Origin: Maridesulfovibrio hydrothermalis AM13 = DSM 14728
GTDB lineage: Bacteria; Desulfobacterota; Desulfovibrionia; Desulfovibrionales; Desulfovibrionaceae
Assembly: GCF_000331025.1 (NCBI RefSeq)
Contig: NC_020055.1
Span: 594,370 to 658,369 of the forward strand
Direction of reading: 5' to 3'
Length of the DNA stretch: 64,000 nucleotides
In this document: one piece after another, positions 8,444 to 18,153 of the stretch
Numbering within the stretch: position 1 is the stretch's first letter
Layout: each line of letters starts with the position of its first letter
Position numbers and translations under genes: made by a program
The notes under the pieces: model-generated
Databases searched by the model: none
The model's input: the letters and a program-made list of their open reading frames with translations, nothing else
Told to the model about the DNA's origin: nothing

Positions 8444-10114
8444 TTAGAGAGAATCAAAAACTCGACAACGCGGGCCGGTTGGCTCCCAGAATGTCCACCA
8501 CATACGTTCAGGATAAATCATTTCCTGCATAATTCTTTGAATAGGGTTGCCGAGTGATTCTTTTAAAATTCTATCAATGGACTCATCTGGATAACTCTTG
8601 GGGGGCAGAGGTTCTTTGGGTTCTATGTCTACCGTCGCCCATGTCTTAGCTAGCTGGTCAGCAAAAAAACGCTTATCAACAAATATCTTTCCCGAATATT
8701 TGCGGCCGGCCTCAACTCCAATTATGGCCGCATGAAAATCAGGATCTGTCTGTGCTTGATCCTGCCAGTAAGGCCAGATTACTTCCAATGCTTCCTGATG
8801 CTTATGAGCATACAAAAAAGTCTTATGCGCAATGTCCGCGTATTCCTGTTCGTAGTCATGTATCCCGACTATGTAGTTTGTTTGCACAAAAGTAGTCCCG
8901 GCTTTGATCATGTTCTGTATAGTAGTGTATTCTGGTCGCAGGGTGGAACCTTCTGATGGAATCATTTGCAATGCATGCCGGAGAAATTTTGTCCTATAGA
9001 GGTGATTTCCTGCGGGACGAAATACATTCAGGAATTTATCAAGCACCAAAGCCTGCACAACAAAAACATCCGATTGCAGACGGTCTGCGTAGGCAATAAT
9101 CTCGCTTGGAAAATCTGTACGAATAAGCACATCTGCATCAATGACCAGAGTCCATTTTCTATTTTGGGCAATGCCTAGTCGAAATGACTCTTTCACCGCT
9201 TTGGAGAAGGGTTTTTCGCTGATGTGAAAAATGTTCTTGTATCCAAAAATTTTGTTAAGCCGTGTAAGGCAGGCCTTGGTGGTTCGTTCATCTACCGAAC
9301 GGACGATTACGGTGACGGAGTCAGAAAGGTCTTCTTGCAACTTATAGACGGGAGGAGAAAGGATGCCATCCAGAGATGCAAACACAGGTTCACGGGTTGG
9401 CACGCCCTGAGCATTGGGACCATAGCCTTCATGTCTATCATACATAAAATACTGGTGGTCCTGATAGTTTTCGGGAATAACGCCATAGGATAGCGCATGC
9501 TTTTGCATGACATAGACAAAACTAAGCTGGTCGCGTCTACTATGCATAAGAATTTCATTCCACCAGTCCTGCATAGCAAGTTTTATCTGGTGTGTATTAT
9601 GTCTGCGGTAGATAATTGTGCAGGCAGGAATGCTGTGCGATTCAGTTAATCCTCGCTGATTATATATGGCAAGCTGTCGCTGGATTGTGTCCTTGTTATC
9701 AAGCTTAAAGGCAATACATATAGCCCCTTCTTCGTAAATAGTGCGTGGCGCATCAGGATGTTCGAATAATACAAATTCTTTGTCATATTGCTGACACTGC
9801 AAAACAAAATCAAGCATACATCCTTTGATCTGCATACTTGCATCCACCCAAACGCTGTGCTCAAACTTTTCAAGAAGAAGGTGAGGTAGAACCTTGGGCA
9901 TTTTTGCCCTTCGTACGTGATCTTCCGGATCCGTAAGAAACTCTGGCAAAGGATGTATCTCCCACCCTTCAACGCACAAATCTGGATTATCGGAAAAACA
10001 GATATAGCTAACGCCGGGAGTTTTGACCAACGGAGGAAGGAGTTTATCGTAATTATTTGACAGTGCAGTATATACTACAATCTCATTAGGGTGTATTGTC
10101 GGCTTTATTTTCAT
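8444..10114 (-). CDS. DUF616 (TOD1/MUCI70-like) domain plus glycosyltransferase-like domain protein
   Basis: Residues about 10-215 show the DUF616 layout: VVYTALSNNYDKLLPP, YICFSDNPDL, then a VRRAKMPKVLPHLLL segment and HSVWVDASMQIKG. The family is a glycosyltransferase-like fold. A second domain (about 265-460) has SVTVIVRSVDERTT, then WTLVIDADVLI, a DXD-like nucleotide-sugar motif near residue 325, suggesting a second GT-A fold. A fusion of the two is uncommon to my knowledge. The ATG at 10112-10114 is preferred over an in-frame TTG five codons upstream, although neither has a strong ribosome-binding site. The product is probably cytoplasmic and adds sugars for this cluster. Confidence 0.65.
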   Translation of the reverse strand: MKIKPTIHPNEIVVYTALSNNYDKLLPPLVKTPGVSYICFSDNPDLCVEGWEIHPLPEFLTDPEDHVRRAKMPKVLPHLLLEKFEHSVWVDASMQIKGCMLDFVLQCQQYDKEFVLFEHPDAPRTIYEEGAICIAFKLDNKDTIQRQLAIYNQRGLTESHSIPACTIIYRRHNTHQIKLAMQDWWNEILMHSRRDQLSFVYVMQKHALSYGVIPENYQDHQYFMYDRHEGYGPNAQGVPTREPVFASLDGILSPPVYKLQEDLSDSVTVIVRSVDERTTKACLTRLNKIFGYKNIFHISEKPFSKAVKESFRLGIAQNRKWTLVIDADVLIRTDFPSEIIAYADRLQSDVFVVQALVLDKFLNVFRPAGNHLYRTKFLRHALQMIPSEGSTLRPEYTTIQNMIKAGTTFVQTNYIVGIHDYEQEYADIAHKTFLYAHKHQEALEVIWPYWQDQAQTDPDFHAAIIGVEAGRKYSGKIFVDKRFFADQLAKTWATVDIEPKEPLPPKSYPDESIDRILKESLGNPIQRIMQEMIYPERMWWTFWEPTGPRCRVFDSL

Positions 10115-10183
10115 ATCTATCGGCAACAACTAGGGTTGCATGGAGTTTTCTGTTCAAATGGGACTGATACCAATGACATGTTT

Positions 10184-10888
10184 CTATATTGAACACAGCA
10201 GTGTCTGGCAACGCTGATCATTTTTCATAGGGGTAATTTTTACTTTATCAATTACAAAGCCCATGTATTCTATAAATTTACTAAATTCATAAACATTCCA
10301 TTCTCTTACATGTTCTGATTTTACCGATCCACTAGTCAGGTCCCCTGAATGCTGAGAGAGATCCCGTTCTAATGTGGTGATGTATATTTTTGTTTTTTCA
10401 TGTGAGTGTTCTTTTATTAATTTGAGCATTTTTTCCGGGTACAATACATGCTCAATAACATCAAAACAAAAAACAACATCAAATTTACTCATTTGTGCAG
10501 AAACCTGCGCAATTGAGACATCAGAGTCCAAGTCACATTCGTGGTAAGTCCCTGAAGGGTTAAAGTGCCTTGAAAGAGCAACTGCCTCGGCGGAGTCCAA
10601 GCCAGTGATGGAAATATTGTCGTATTTACCTAGGCGTTGCGCCATCTTCTGTGAAGGACCACATCCGATATCAAGCACGGATAATTCTTCTTGCAAGTTT
10701 AGCTGCGTTAGGGCCCAATCCAACACCGGCCTTGAACCGTTATCCACCTCTGCAACAATTCTTTCTGGTGTCCAGAAGCCTTCAGTAATACATTTAGTTT
10801 GGCAAGCGTACTGGTCGCCTATAAAATAATTATCGATGCTTGGACGAACTCGAATCTCAATTTCGCGGTCATAGACTATTTTCGACAT
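10184..10888 (-). CDS. Class I SAM-dependent methyltransferase
   Basis: The 234-residue protein has the canonical SAM-binding loop LSVLDIGCGPSQKM near residue 70, the acidic strand ITGLDSAEAVALS, and the post-II motif FDVVFCFDVIEHVLYPEKM near residue 135. This is the Methyltransf_11/23 arrangement. An aggaggattt Shine-Dalgarno lies directly before the ATG and is among the strongest in the window. It precedes the DUF616 gene by about 70 bases. The substrate is unknown, but the cluster holds four methyltransferase domains, so a heavily O- or N-methylated glycan is likely. Confidence 0.8.
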   Translation of the reverse strand: MSKIVYDREIEIRVRPSIDNYFIGDQYACQTKCITEGFWTPERIVAEVDNGSRPVLDWALTQLNLQEELSVLDIGCGPSQKMAQRLGKYDNISITGLDSAEAVALSRHFNPSGTYHECDLDSDVSIAQVSAQMSKFDVVFCFDVIEHVLYPEKMLKLIKEHSHEKTKIYITTLERDLSQHSGDLTSGSVKSEHVREWNVYEFSKFIEYMGFVIDKVKITPMKNDQRCQTLLCSI

Positions 10889-11462
10889 GAAATCCTCCTA
10901 AAAAAGACCTTCTTAAACAAAAAGTATTTGTCTTAATAAATGAGCAATATTTAACTTATTTATTAGGTGATTATTGATTTCGCTCCGCATAGATAACTTC
11001 AATACTCTACAGTTTATAAATCTGTTTATAAACAGTTAGTGCTTAACATCGGTACAGCTAATAATAAAACTTGTTTAAATGCTTTTGTAAACGCTTTTTG
11101 CCCTCTGAGTGTTTTCAATGCGGAAATATTTACATTTAAAATCAATACAATATTCTATTTAAGATATCTGCAACCTGACGCCTTTATTTTACATGCAATC
11201 AGTATGCCTACTATGTCATTTTCTAACTTAACCCGAGCAGACCACCCCAGCAGCCAGCATAGACTTCGACATAAATTAAAATGAAATATAACGGCATATC
11301 AGCCACTTTTCACATACACTATGCCAGTCAAAAATTTAGCTAAATTTTTATCAAATTTAATCTTTGGGCATGTTTTTGAAGATATGAGAGACGCATTTTA
11401 AGAACATAAAAGTCTTATGTGTCTAAAATCTGGCTAACAGCCAAAATCAAATCAAAACCTTG
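10889..11462 (-). other. AT-rich stretch without a recognised gene
   Basis: About 570 bases separate two genes of the - strand glycan run. Short open frames occur, but none has a credible ribosome-binding site or recognisable protein. Base composition is markedly more AT-rich than the flanking genes. It may hold a promoter for the downstream methyltransferase or a decayed gene; nothing more can be supported. Confidence 0.4.
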
Positions 11463-11645
11463 CTAAACCTTCTCTACTGCCAGTGACTCAATTTTTTTAT
11501 CGAATTCGCTTACACTTTGAAGCAGTGCAGAACAATTTTTCTGGGACCCAAAATACAACGGTTGAAAGTAGGTCCTCACCTTGGTTACAGGCAATAAATC
11601 TACGCCTCGAATATTTAAGTAAGTCCAATAATTAAGCGTTCCCAC
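11463..11645 (-). CDS. Possible small or remnant ORF overlapping the end of the large glycosyltransferase gene
   Basis: A 60-codon frame starts inside the last codons of the 1147-residue glycosyltransferase gene and runs past it to 11463. After the overlap its product reads plausibly as protein (GVDLLPVTKVRTYFQ then SVSEFDKKIESL) and codon composition looks coding-like. I recognise no family. It could be a translationally coupled small protein, or the leftover C-terminus of a deleted gene fused by chance. No clear ribosome-binding site is visible. Confidence 0.25.
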   Translation of the reverse strand: MGTLNYWTYLNIRGVDLLPVTKVRTYFQPLYFGSQKNCSALLQSVSEFDKKIESLAVEKV

Positions 11646-14600
11646 TTGGAAATCAATCTATCTACATTGAATATATCCATGGCCGTAAGCCGGGCATTTC
11701 TACTTATCTTCTGAATATCTTTGCCGTTGGACAACAGCCAATTCAAATATTCACCAATTTCTTCCGCCGACTCCCCAGCAAATCCATTAACCCCGTTCTT
11801 GATAAACATGTCAACATCATAGCTGCGCACAGTTACCGGGATACACCCTGCAAGCATAGCCTCGGCGCGAAGGCGCGGCATTGCCAAATTATTAAACGGT
11901 GTCAGTTGAACTATGAACTGGCCTATATAATGGCCATATTTCTGAAATTTGGCAACTGACCATTCCTGAGATCCTGTTTCATATCCAGCATGTGGGAACG
12001 GTTCTTTCATTTCTTCCACCGTGCAAGATTCGGGAAGCCGTTGTTTAATTTCCCGTAACATTTTGCACGCATCCACATCTGGAATGTTAGCCAAATAGTC
12101 ATTAGAAAAAGTCAGGCAGCCTAGATCATTTTTCCCAGCCGGATACTCCTGTGGTGAAAATCCATGCCAGATAACTGACGACTGCTTAAACTTCCATTCA
12201 TTTTGTACTATATGGGAGCAGCAAACAACATGAGCGTCCCGCAGCTTAAAACGTACATATTTTCGCTGTTCTTCAAGCTCACATTCTTCAGTGTTAATCC
12301 CGTTCTGAACGTAACCATACGGCAACTCATGACAAAGGGCTATCGTCGGCAATCCTGAAGATAATTCCAGCATGCGCTGAAATCTTTCCCGGTGTTTGCC
12401 GGGGAAAAGTACGCGTTTATCAAAGGGAATTAATGCTAAATCATATTTTTCAGGGGCAACTTTTTCCGGAGGGATAAAATCTACATTGTAAGGCCGAGGT
12501 CTTAAAGAGTAATCCCAGCCGCCATTGGCTTTATCTACAACCATCGTGAACTGGTGGTGCATTTTTAATAAATCATATTGGTAGGGAATGTTGCAGTTCC
12601 AACTAAGTATTTTAATCGGTCTGCTTCTGGGAATGCTAACATTTACCCTGTCGGACGCGTTAAAAAACTCTTTTGCGACCTTTACTTCCAGTGCATCAGG
12701 TTTGCCGGAGGTTTTATGGAGCAGGTCGCAAGTTCTCCACTGGTAATATTGCCTGTCTATCAATCTAAGGTCAGGGTGCTTTTTGATCAGCTTATTCCAG
12801 TTGCGTAAATTAGCCAGGGCCTTGTCCGTATTATGCGAGTTATCTTCGTGCCGCATATGTACGCAGATGGAACTTTCAAGGAAACGGATGTTTTTATTAT
12901 CGCTGTAAAGCTTGGCCGCTATTTCGTGGTCTTCTTCCCCGTATCCAGAGTTTCTGTCGCTGGAATAGTTGAAAGTTTCGTCGAAATATTCTTCTTTAAA
13001 AGCCGACTTTCTAAAAGATGTGTTACGGGTAACGAAGGTAAATACGCTGTTCGGTAGCGAATTCATATTAAGTCTTTCCATAGCGAATTCGCTGCTGCGT
13101 TTAAGGTGTTGGCGTATTATGTCCGAGTTTACCTCGCATGCTGCAAGCCAATGGAAAACAAACGAATAGTCAAGGTTGAACCTGAAGAACCCTATTACTG
13201 CATCACAATCATCAAAGCGATATGCCCAAAGATGTTCGCTCAAACTACTCGTGCTGAGAACTACATCCCCATCCGCAACCAGCACGATATCCGCTCGTGC
13301 TGCATCTACTCCCCGGTTTCTTGAAGAGCAATTGCCCCTGTTACTTTCATTGCGTAGAATCCGGACATCCATGAATCTGTTCATAAGTCCGTTCTGGCGT
13401 TTTTCTTTCAACCATTCCTCAATCCGTTCAACAGAATCGTCAGGAGATGCATCATCTACAAGTATAAGCTCATAGTTACGGGCAAGGTCTTGACGGTTTA
13501 AGGATTCAAGGAAGCGTATCATTTCCTTGCTTTTTTTATAAATGATACTGACCACGCTTATATATGGTTTTGACTCGGATGGCGTTTTCCATAGTCCGGT
13601 ACGACGCAGTGAAAAGTTTTTGCAGGTGCCCAGACTATCTAAAAGAGCGTCAAGAAAAGGAGTTGCGTTGTCGGGATCATTAAATGAGTAGTAACGAAGT
13701 TTTAAGGGGATTTCGCTTTCCTGCCAGCAGAGAAAAGTCTTATAATCAGGGCAGACTGCACACACGTTTTCCAACGAAAATATATCCTTTTGCAGTAAGG
13801 ATTTTAAATCATCACCTGGTGTTGTTCCAAGATACAACAGGCGTACTTTGTTTTTAGACAGCCTGTTCAATAACTCCTCTTGCAGGAGAGCTGCGCCCTC
13901 GCTGCTAACAACTATGGCGTCGATTTTGGATTCATTGCCGGACCAGTCTTCTGGGGCAATGAGTCTCACTTGTCCACCTTCACGATTACGGCATAGCGAG
14001 ATGAGCATGTCCCAGCCTTCCTTTACGAGCTTATCTGGGGAGCCAATAAACGCAAGGTTGACCGGAGAGTGTTGCAGGTATCTTTTTACGAAGAATGCCC
14101 CTGCCTTTGCAGATGGTTGTCTGCCTTCTGTTAGTCCGTGCAGTAGGAAATGCTGGAACGGAGGAATTCCTGCTTCGAGGACATCTCCATTGTTTTCAAG
14201 ATAGTATAAAGCGTCAAAATCTGGACCGGGATTATAGCACAGTATTTCTCCGTAACAGATAAAATGTTCAAACGGGTGGTAGCGTAGCATCCCTACTTCT
14301 TCGTAGTCTGCGAGATAGTAAGTTGCGTTGAAAAAAGGATTGGGCGAATATTTTTCCCCTTCGGTCAGGTAGTGCAACAAGCTGTCGGGAGCTGTTTTTG
14401 CAGCATCATTTACCTGATTACGGTAGAAATACTCATCAAACAATCTGGAATTTTTAATGCATTCATATGTTTTTTTATTAAGGTGTTTTTGTATATAAAT
14501 GTTTATTTCAGCCAGTTGGGGAGTCTTCTCCAGTAGACTAAAAATTTTGTCCATTGTTTTACAGCCCGCAAAAAATGGAGGATCGGCTAAGACTATGGCT

Positions 14601-15058
14601 TTACGAACCTTTACGGCAAGCTGTTCCAATTTAGATTCTATTGTGATCAGGGGAGAAGCAAAGTTGGCTATAATATTTTCTTGATTTTGCGCCAATGCCT
14701 CGGCAAGGCTTGCGGCATGTTCCCGAAGTTCTTTTTTAAATTTAACCAGCTCGGCTGGGAATTGGTTGTAATTAACTAACTTTTGAATCGCATTCAGTTC
14801 TGCCCCGTTTTTTTGGTGAACAGTACTAATCAGTTTGTAAATATTTTCTATTGCAGCCCGGGTTTCCTCCAAGACTTCATGATTGCCGAGGGACTGTAGA
14901 CCAAGATTCATGCTGTTGTTTAACTCTTCTGCCCTTTCAAGCAACATGATGAACCTGACGTGTGGAAGAACTGTTAACTGTAGTTTTTTAATCTTTTCTG
15001 CAAGATCTTGTTGCTTTTCATAAAGTTGCTGCAGATTTTGAATACTGTGTTCAACCAT
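11615..15058 (-). CDS. Large multidomain glycosyltransferase (coiled coil, GT2, GT-B-like C-terminus)
   Basis: The product is 1147 residues. Residues 1-160 are heptad-rich and probably coiled coil. Residues about 205-325 contain repeated units of the FDALYYLENNGDV / PFQHFLLHGLTEGRQP kind, seen next to glycosyltransferases in polysaccharide clusters. A GT2 domain starts near 498 (YISVVSIIYKKSKEMI, then LILVDDASPDDSVE, and VLVADGDVVL near 590 as the DXD-like site). From about 830 a second, GT-B-like region ends with PRLRAEAMLAGCIPVTV and a NGVNGFAGESAEEIG segment, as in GT4-type enzymes. It could therefore transfer two sugars. It is followed after 30 bases on the coding strand's upstream side by the GT2/TagF gene, implying one operon. 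Confidence 0.75.
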   Translation of the reverse strand: MVEHSIQNLQQLYEKQQDLAEKIKKLQLTVLPHVRFIMLLERAEELNNSMNLGLQSLGNHEVLEETRAAIENIYKLISTVHQKNGAELNAIQKLVNYNQFPAELVKFKKELREHAASLAEALAQNQENIIANFASPLITIESKLEQLAVKVRKAIVLADPPFFAGCKTMDKIFSLLEKTPQLAEINIYIQKHLNKKTYECIKNSRLFDEYFYRNQVNDAAKTAPDSLLHYLTEGEKYSPNPFFNATYYLADYEEVGMLRYHPFEHFICYGEILCYNPGPDFDALYYLENNGDVLEAGIPPFQHFLLHGLTEGRQPSAKAGAFFVKRYLQHSPVNLAFIGSPDKLVKEGWDMLISLCRNREGGQVRLIAPEDWSGNESKIDAIVVSSEGAALLQEELLNRLSKNKVRLLYLGTTPGDDLKSLLQKDIFSLENVCAVCPDYKTFLCWQESEIPLKLRYYSFNDPDNATPFLDALLDSLGTCKNFSLRRTGLWKTPSESKPYISVVSIIYKKSKEMIRFLESLNRQDLARNYELILVDDASPDDSVERIEEWLKEKRQNGLMNRFMDVRILRNESNRGNCSSRNRGVDAARADIVLVADGDVVLSTSSLSEHLWAYRFDDCDAVIGFFRFNLDYSFVFHWLAACEVNSDIIRQHLKRSSEFAMERLNMNSLPNSVFTFVTRNTSFRKSAFKEEYFDETFNYSSDRNSGYGEEDHEIAAKLYSDNKNIRFLESSICVHMRHEDNSHNTDKALANLRNWNKLIKKHPDLRLIDRQYYQWRTCDLLHKTSGKPDALEVKVAKEFFNASDRVNVSIPRSRPIKILSWNCNIPYQYDLLKMHHQFTMVVDKANGGWDYSLRPRPYNVDFIPPEKVAPEKYDLALIPFDKRVLFPGKHRERFQRMLELSSGLPTIALCHELPYGYVQNGINTEECELEEQRKYVRFKLRDAHVVCCSHIVQNEWKFKQSSVIWHGFSPQEYPAGKNDLGCLTFSNDYLANIPDVDACKMLREIKQRLPESCTVEEMKEPFPHAGYETGSQEWSVAKFQKYGHYIGQFIVQLTPFNNLAMPRLRAEAMLAGCIPVTVRSYDVDMFIKNGVNGFAGESAEEIGEYLNWLLSNGKDIQKISRNARLTAMDIFNVDRLISKWERLIIGLT

Positions 15059-15088
15059 TGTTTTTTCACTCTCTGTTGAAGATTTCCG

Positions 15089-17638
15089 TTACAAAAAAGG
15101 TTTTGATGCTTCCACAATAAAATCATAAGACCGTTTGCAGCAATTGGCATCATGATAGGCAAAAATTTCCTCTGCACGTTCGGCATATAGCTCAGGCATT
15201 TTGCCATCAACAATAATGGCCTCCTCCAGAGCAGGAATCAAGTCATCCATATTTCGGCAGACAGGTCCGAATCCCATTGTTTTATAATCAATATATCCGT
15301 TTACCCATTTTTGACTGCGGGTAAACTCAGCTTTACTTTCATACTGGTAATAAATTACGGGCCGCCGCATATAGGCCATGTCAAAAGCTACGGAAGAAAA
15401 ATCGGTTATCATGATTTTGCATCTGCGCATGATATCGATTATCGATCCGCTTTTTTTAGATTTTTTCTCCACAAAATCGGGGAAAGGCATTCCGTCAAGA
15501 TAGTCTTCAAAACAGGGATGAGCAAAAAAGATCACCCTGTATCCATGCTGGTCAATAAGTTTTTTCAAACGTGGATCATTAAAAAAATATTTCCACATTT
15601 GAACGAACCGGGAAGAGTAAAATTCCGGGTTAAGCTCACGTTTTTGCCCTTTTCCCTCCCATTTCCCCACCAAGTCTGCACGCCAGGTGGGCATGATAAA
15701 AATCATATTTTCTGTTTCAAAGGGTTCCAGCCATTTGTCATAACGCGGAAAGCCTCCCAGGCGCACTTCTTTGTCACCCATGATGTATGGTGTACCGTTT
15801 TCAGAAATGGACTTAGCTTCGGGCTTGGTTGCTGCGATGAACAGATCGAATGGGATGGAGTTGAACCAGCCTGAGACATCATCCTTTGTTACACCATGAG
15901 GCAGGTTGATAAATTGGGGACGGAGGAAGTCATGGTAGTATTTATCCTCCAGCGGTTCGAAAATATAACGATCCATCTGACTGGATATCAGCTTTGAACT
16001 GAGCAGGAAAAGGGCTTTGTGTTCAACGCTGCCATGATCCACCAGTCTGAAACCTTCCTCCTCAAGTCTTTGCCAATCGTGGGAATTCTTGCTGATTACG
16101 AACCAGATGTTGATTTCAGGATGATTTCGCATCACCCAGCGGTATAGATGTTCGGCATTATCGTCAGCCTCGCAATCCTTATCAATAAACATCCATGCGT
16201 CGAGAAAGTTATTCTGAATTGTTTGAGATCTGGCCAAACGCCTTACCGCCAGAATCTCGGGGGGAAATCCTTTCTCATTAACGGGTTTGGGAGCAAAAAT
16301 GGTTCGGATCTGTTCTGCGGTATGATTCAGTTCTGAATCCCAACCGTCAATGCTTAGAGAATATATCTTTCCTTCTGCTGCAACGGGCAGCCAAATAATT
16401 CGTTCAAAAATTTTAAACCCTTGACCTTTAAAAACTATACGGTTTTTTGCATAAGCGAGAGAGAGTGTAGTCCCATCTCGCATGAAGATCTCTTCAGGAT
16501 GTTTGTCACAAAAAAGATAACGACAACGCAGGAGTTTTGCTTCGTAGTCAAATTTGTCAAAAGAAACTTCCTGTTTCCAACCGTTCTTACGGATGTTCTC
16601 GTAATCCGCATTCTGCATTAAGTCGTTAAATCTGTTCTGGGCTTCTACAAGCCGAGAGACTGCGGCCGTTTTTTTACTATGCAAAATCATCCAGAGCCGG
16701 AACAGTCCGGCATTGCGTGTGGGGTTATTTTGTATTTCACCGATGCAGCGGGGTAGCACCTGATAGCGATCATTTATACGGACCAGTTCGCTGATAACTT
16801 TTTGCACATCATCATCAGTATTTTTCCCCTCGCAAAGTCCTGCCAAAAGGTGTGCCGGATAAAAGGACAGATACTCATTAAAAAAAATATCAGCGGGTTG
16901 AATTTGTCCGAATTTTTCTGCTTGCTCATAAAAAATATCACAGCATTGGAAATAATTAATATAGTGTTCCGCTGAATATACGGTGGTGGAAAGCGAGTCG
17001 CTACGCTTCACCCAATAATATACTGTATCTGGAATCCAGACTATCCGGTTGACATGAAAAAAAAGACGCGCGAGCAGGACGATATCTTCCGCGGTACGCA
17101 TATTTTCTCCGTTAAAAATTTTGCATCGGCGTAGCAGATTGGTTGGGAAAAGCCATGTCCAGTGTGCGCAAAGAAAGTGACCGACCCTGATGCGCCCCAC
17201 TTCATCCGCAGGCCTGAAAATCTCCGGCAACCGTTCAGGTCTGCTTTCCCGGTTCAAGATTGTTCCGTCATTCAAAATTTCATCATGGCAGGCGCGGACA
17301 ATAGAGTTATGTTTTTTGTATGCCGTGTAACGCACTTCCAATGAATTTTCGGGTAGCAGATCATCTGGGTCTGCAAAACAAAGAGTTTCCCCGGTGGCTT
17401 CCATAATACCCCGGTTGCGGGCACTCCCGGCTCCGATATTTTCCGGCTGCCACAAAAGTTTGAAGCGCGAATCTACAGCTGACAATTCTGAAATCAAGGC
17501 AGCACTGCTATCAGTGGAACAGTCGTCTATCAAAAGTACCTCAAAATCTTTCAAAGTCTGGCTTTGCAAAGAAGCAAAAAATCGGGGTAGCCATTGCTGA
17601 GCATTATAGACGGCGACGACAACTGAAATCTTGGGCAT
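15089..17638 (-). CDS. GT2 glycosyltransferase fused to a CDP-glycerol glycerophosphotransferase-like domain
   Basis: The 849-residue product begins with a GT2 domain: ISVVVAVYNAQQWLPRFF, LLIDDCSTDSS, IGAGSARNRGI, and CFADPDDLLPENS near residue 90. A middle segment of about 240 residues is unassigned. From about 480 to the end it resembles the TagB/TagF family (Glyphos_transf): NLPHGVTKDD near 583, IMPTWR near 650, and near 745 MITDFSSVAFDMAYMRRPVIYY, the nucleotide-binding end of the fold. Such fusions make polyol-phosphate or sugar-linked polymers in capsules and teichoic-acid-like glycans. An aggagt site lies before the ATG. It is the first gene of the - strand run, so the operon promoter should be in 17640-17800. 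Confidence 0.8.
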   Translation of the reverse strand: MPKISVVVAVYNAQQWLPRFFASLQSQTLKDFEVLLIDDCSTDSSAALISELSAVDSRFKLLWQPENIGAGSARNRGIMEATGETLCFADPDDLLPENSLEVRYTAYKKHNSIVRACHDEILNDGTILNRESRPERLPEIFRPADEVGRIRVGHFLCAHWTWLFPTNLLRRCKIFNGENMRTAEDIVLLARLFFHVNRIVWIPDTVYYWVKRSDSLSTTVYSAEHYINYFQCCDIFYEQAEKFGQIQPADIFFNEYLSFYPAHLLAGLCEGKNTDDDVQKVISELVRINDRYQVLPRCIGEIQNNPTRNAGLFRLWMILHSKKTAAVSRLVEAQNRFNDLMQNADYENIRKNGWKQEVSFDKFDYEAKLLRCRYLFCDKHPEEIFMRDGTTLSLAYAKNRIVFKGQGFKIFERIIWLPVAAEGKIYSLSIDGWDSELNHTAEQIRTIFAPKPVNEKGFPPEILAVRRLARSQTIQNNFLDAWMFIDKDCEADDNAEHLYRWVMRNHPEINIWFVISKNSHDWQRLEEEGFRLVDHGSVEHKALFLLSSKLISSQMDRYIFEPLEDKYYHDFLRPQFINLPHGVTKDDVSGWFNSIPFDLFIAATKPEAKSISENGTPYIMGDKEVRLGGFPRYDKWLEPFETENMIFIMPTWRADLVGKWEGKGQKRELNPEFYSSRFVQMWKYFFNDPRLKKLIDQHGYRVIFFAHPCFEDYLDGMPFPDFVEKKSKKSGSIIDIMRRCKIMITDFSSVAFDMAYMRRPVIYYQYESKAEFTRSQKWVNGYIDYKTMGFGPVCRNMDDLIPALEEAIIVDGKMPELYAERAEEIFAYHDANCCKRSYDFIVEASKPFL

Positions 17639-17804
17639 ATTGGTGTACTCCTAAAAAATCCAAAATATTTATATGCAGATATTCAAAAGAACAGATTTGA
17701 CAAATTTTAGCAAAAAAAAAAGTAGACTGTTTGTAAGCGTCATGAGAGCCCCAGCTTTTAAAAGAAGCTCTGATTATGTACGCTCAACAATCGTTCTTTG
17801 ACTT

Positions 17805-18020
17805 TGGTCCTGCTATAAATTTGTGGACACACGGTTAAGGTACTATCCTGACATTTACAGGAGAAGCAAATGACCAATCCTAAACGTCGGACTTATGATC
17901 CAGAGTTCAAACGCAATGCAGTTCTTTTGAGTGAAGATCCGTCTCGCACACCTTCCGAAGTCGCTGAGAGTCTCGGTATTTCTCGTGAGATTCTTTATCG
18001 ATGGCGTCGTGAATTATTAT
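17805..18020 (+). mobile_element. 5' fragment of an IS3-family element (copy B1)
   Basis: Starting with tggtcctgct, this stretch is nearly identical to the left end of the element at 19084-20362, through the terminal repeat, the aggagaagcaa leader and the first 50 codons of orfA (MTNPKRRTYDPEF, then GISREILYRWRRELL). Identity stops abruptly at about 18018-18020. Unlike the longer copy, its orfA keeps the CGA Arg codon that is TGA there. It has no catalytic gene and no right end, so it is immobile. Confidence 0.8.
17870..18020 (+). pseudogene. IS3-family OrfA, N-terminal fragment
   Basis: The reading frame begins MTNPKRRTYDPEFKR and includes the helix-turn-helix segment PSEVAESLGISREILYRWRR typical of HTH_Tnp_1 OrfA proteins. 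After residue 50 it leaves the IS and continues by chance to a stop at 18106 with unrelated residues. An aggag site precedes the ATG. It is a DNA-binding-domain fragment only. Confidence 0.75.
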
Positions 18021-18076
18021 ATACTAACTTTGCAAGCTGTCACAGGTGCAGCTGTCTGAACGGTTACTTACCAAAT

Positions 18077-18118
18077 GAAAAAGGCAGGCCCCAGCATTGC
18101 TGCTGAATGACCTGCCTT
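18077..18118 (-). terminator. Rho-independent terminator of the Hsp20/zinc-ribbon unit
   Basis: On the - strand, aaggcagg (18111-18118) pairs with cctgcctt (18081-18088) and is followed by a run of five T. It lies about 40 bases beyond the stop of the zinc-ribbon gene and closes that transcription unit. Confidence 0.75.
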
Positions 18119-18153
18119 CGCATAAATGCCAAAGGTGTTGAAATAAATCTTAA

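Noticed and set aside
12578-14700. Several open frames of 70-118 codons antisense to the large glycosyltransferase gene
   Set aside because: They are in frames opposite to a clear coding sequence, have no ribosome-binding sites and encode no recognisable domains.
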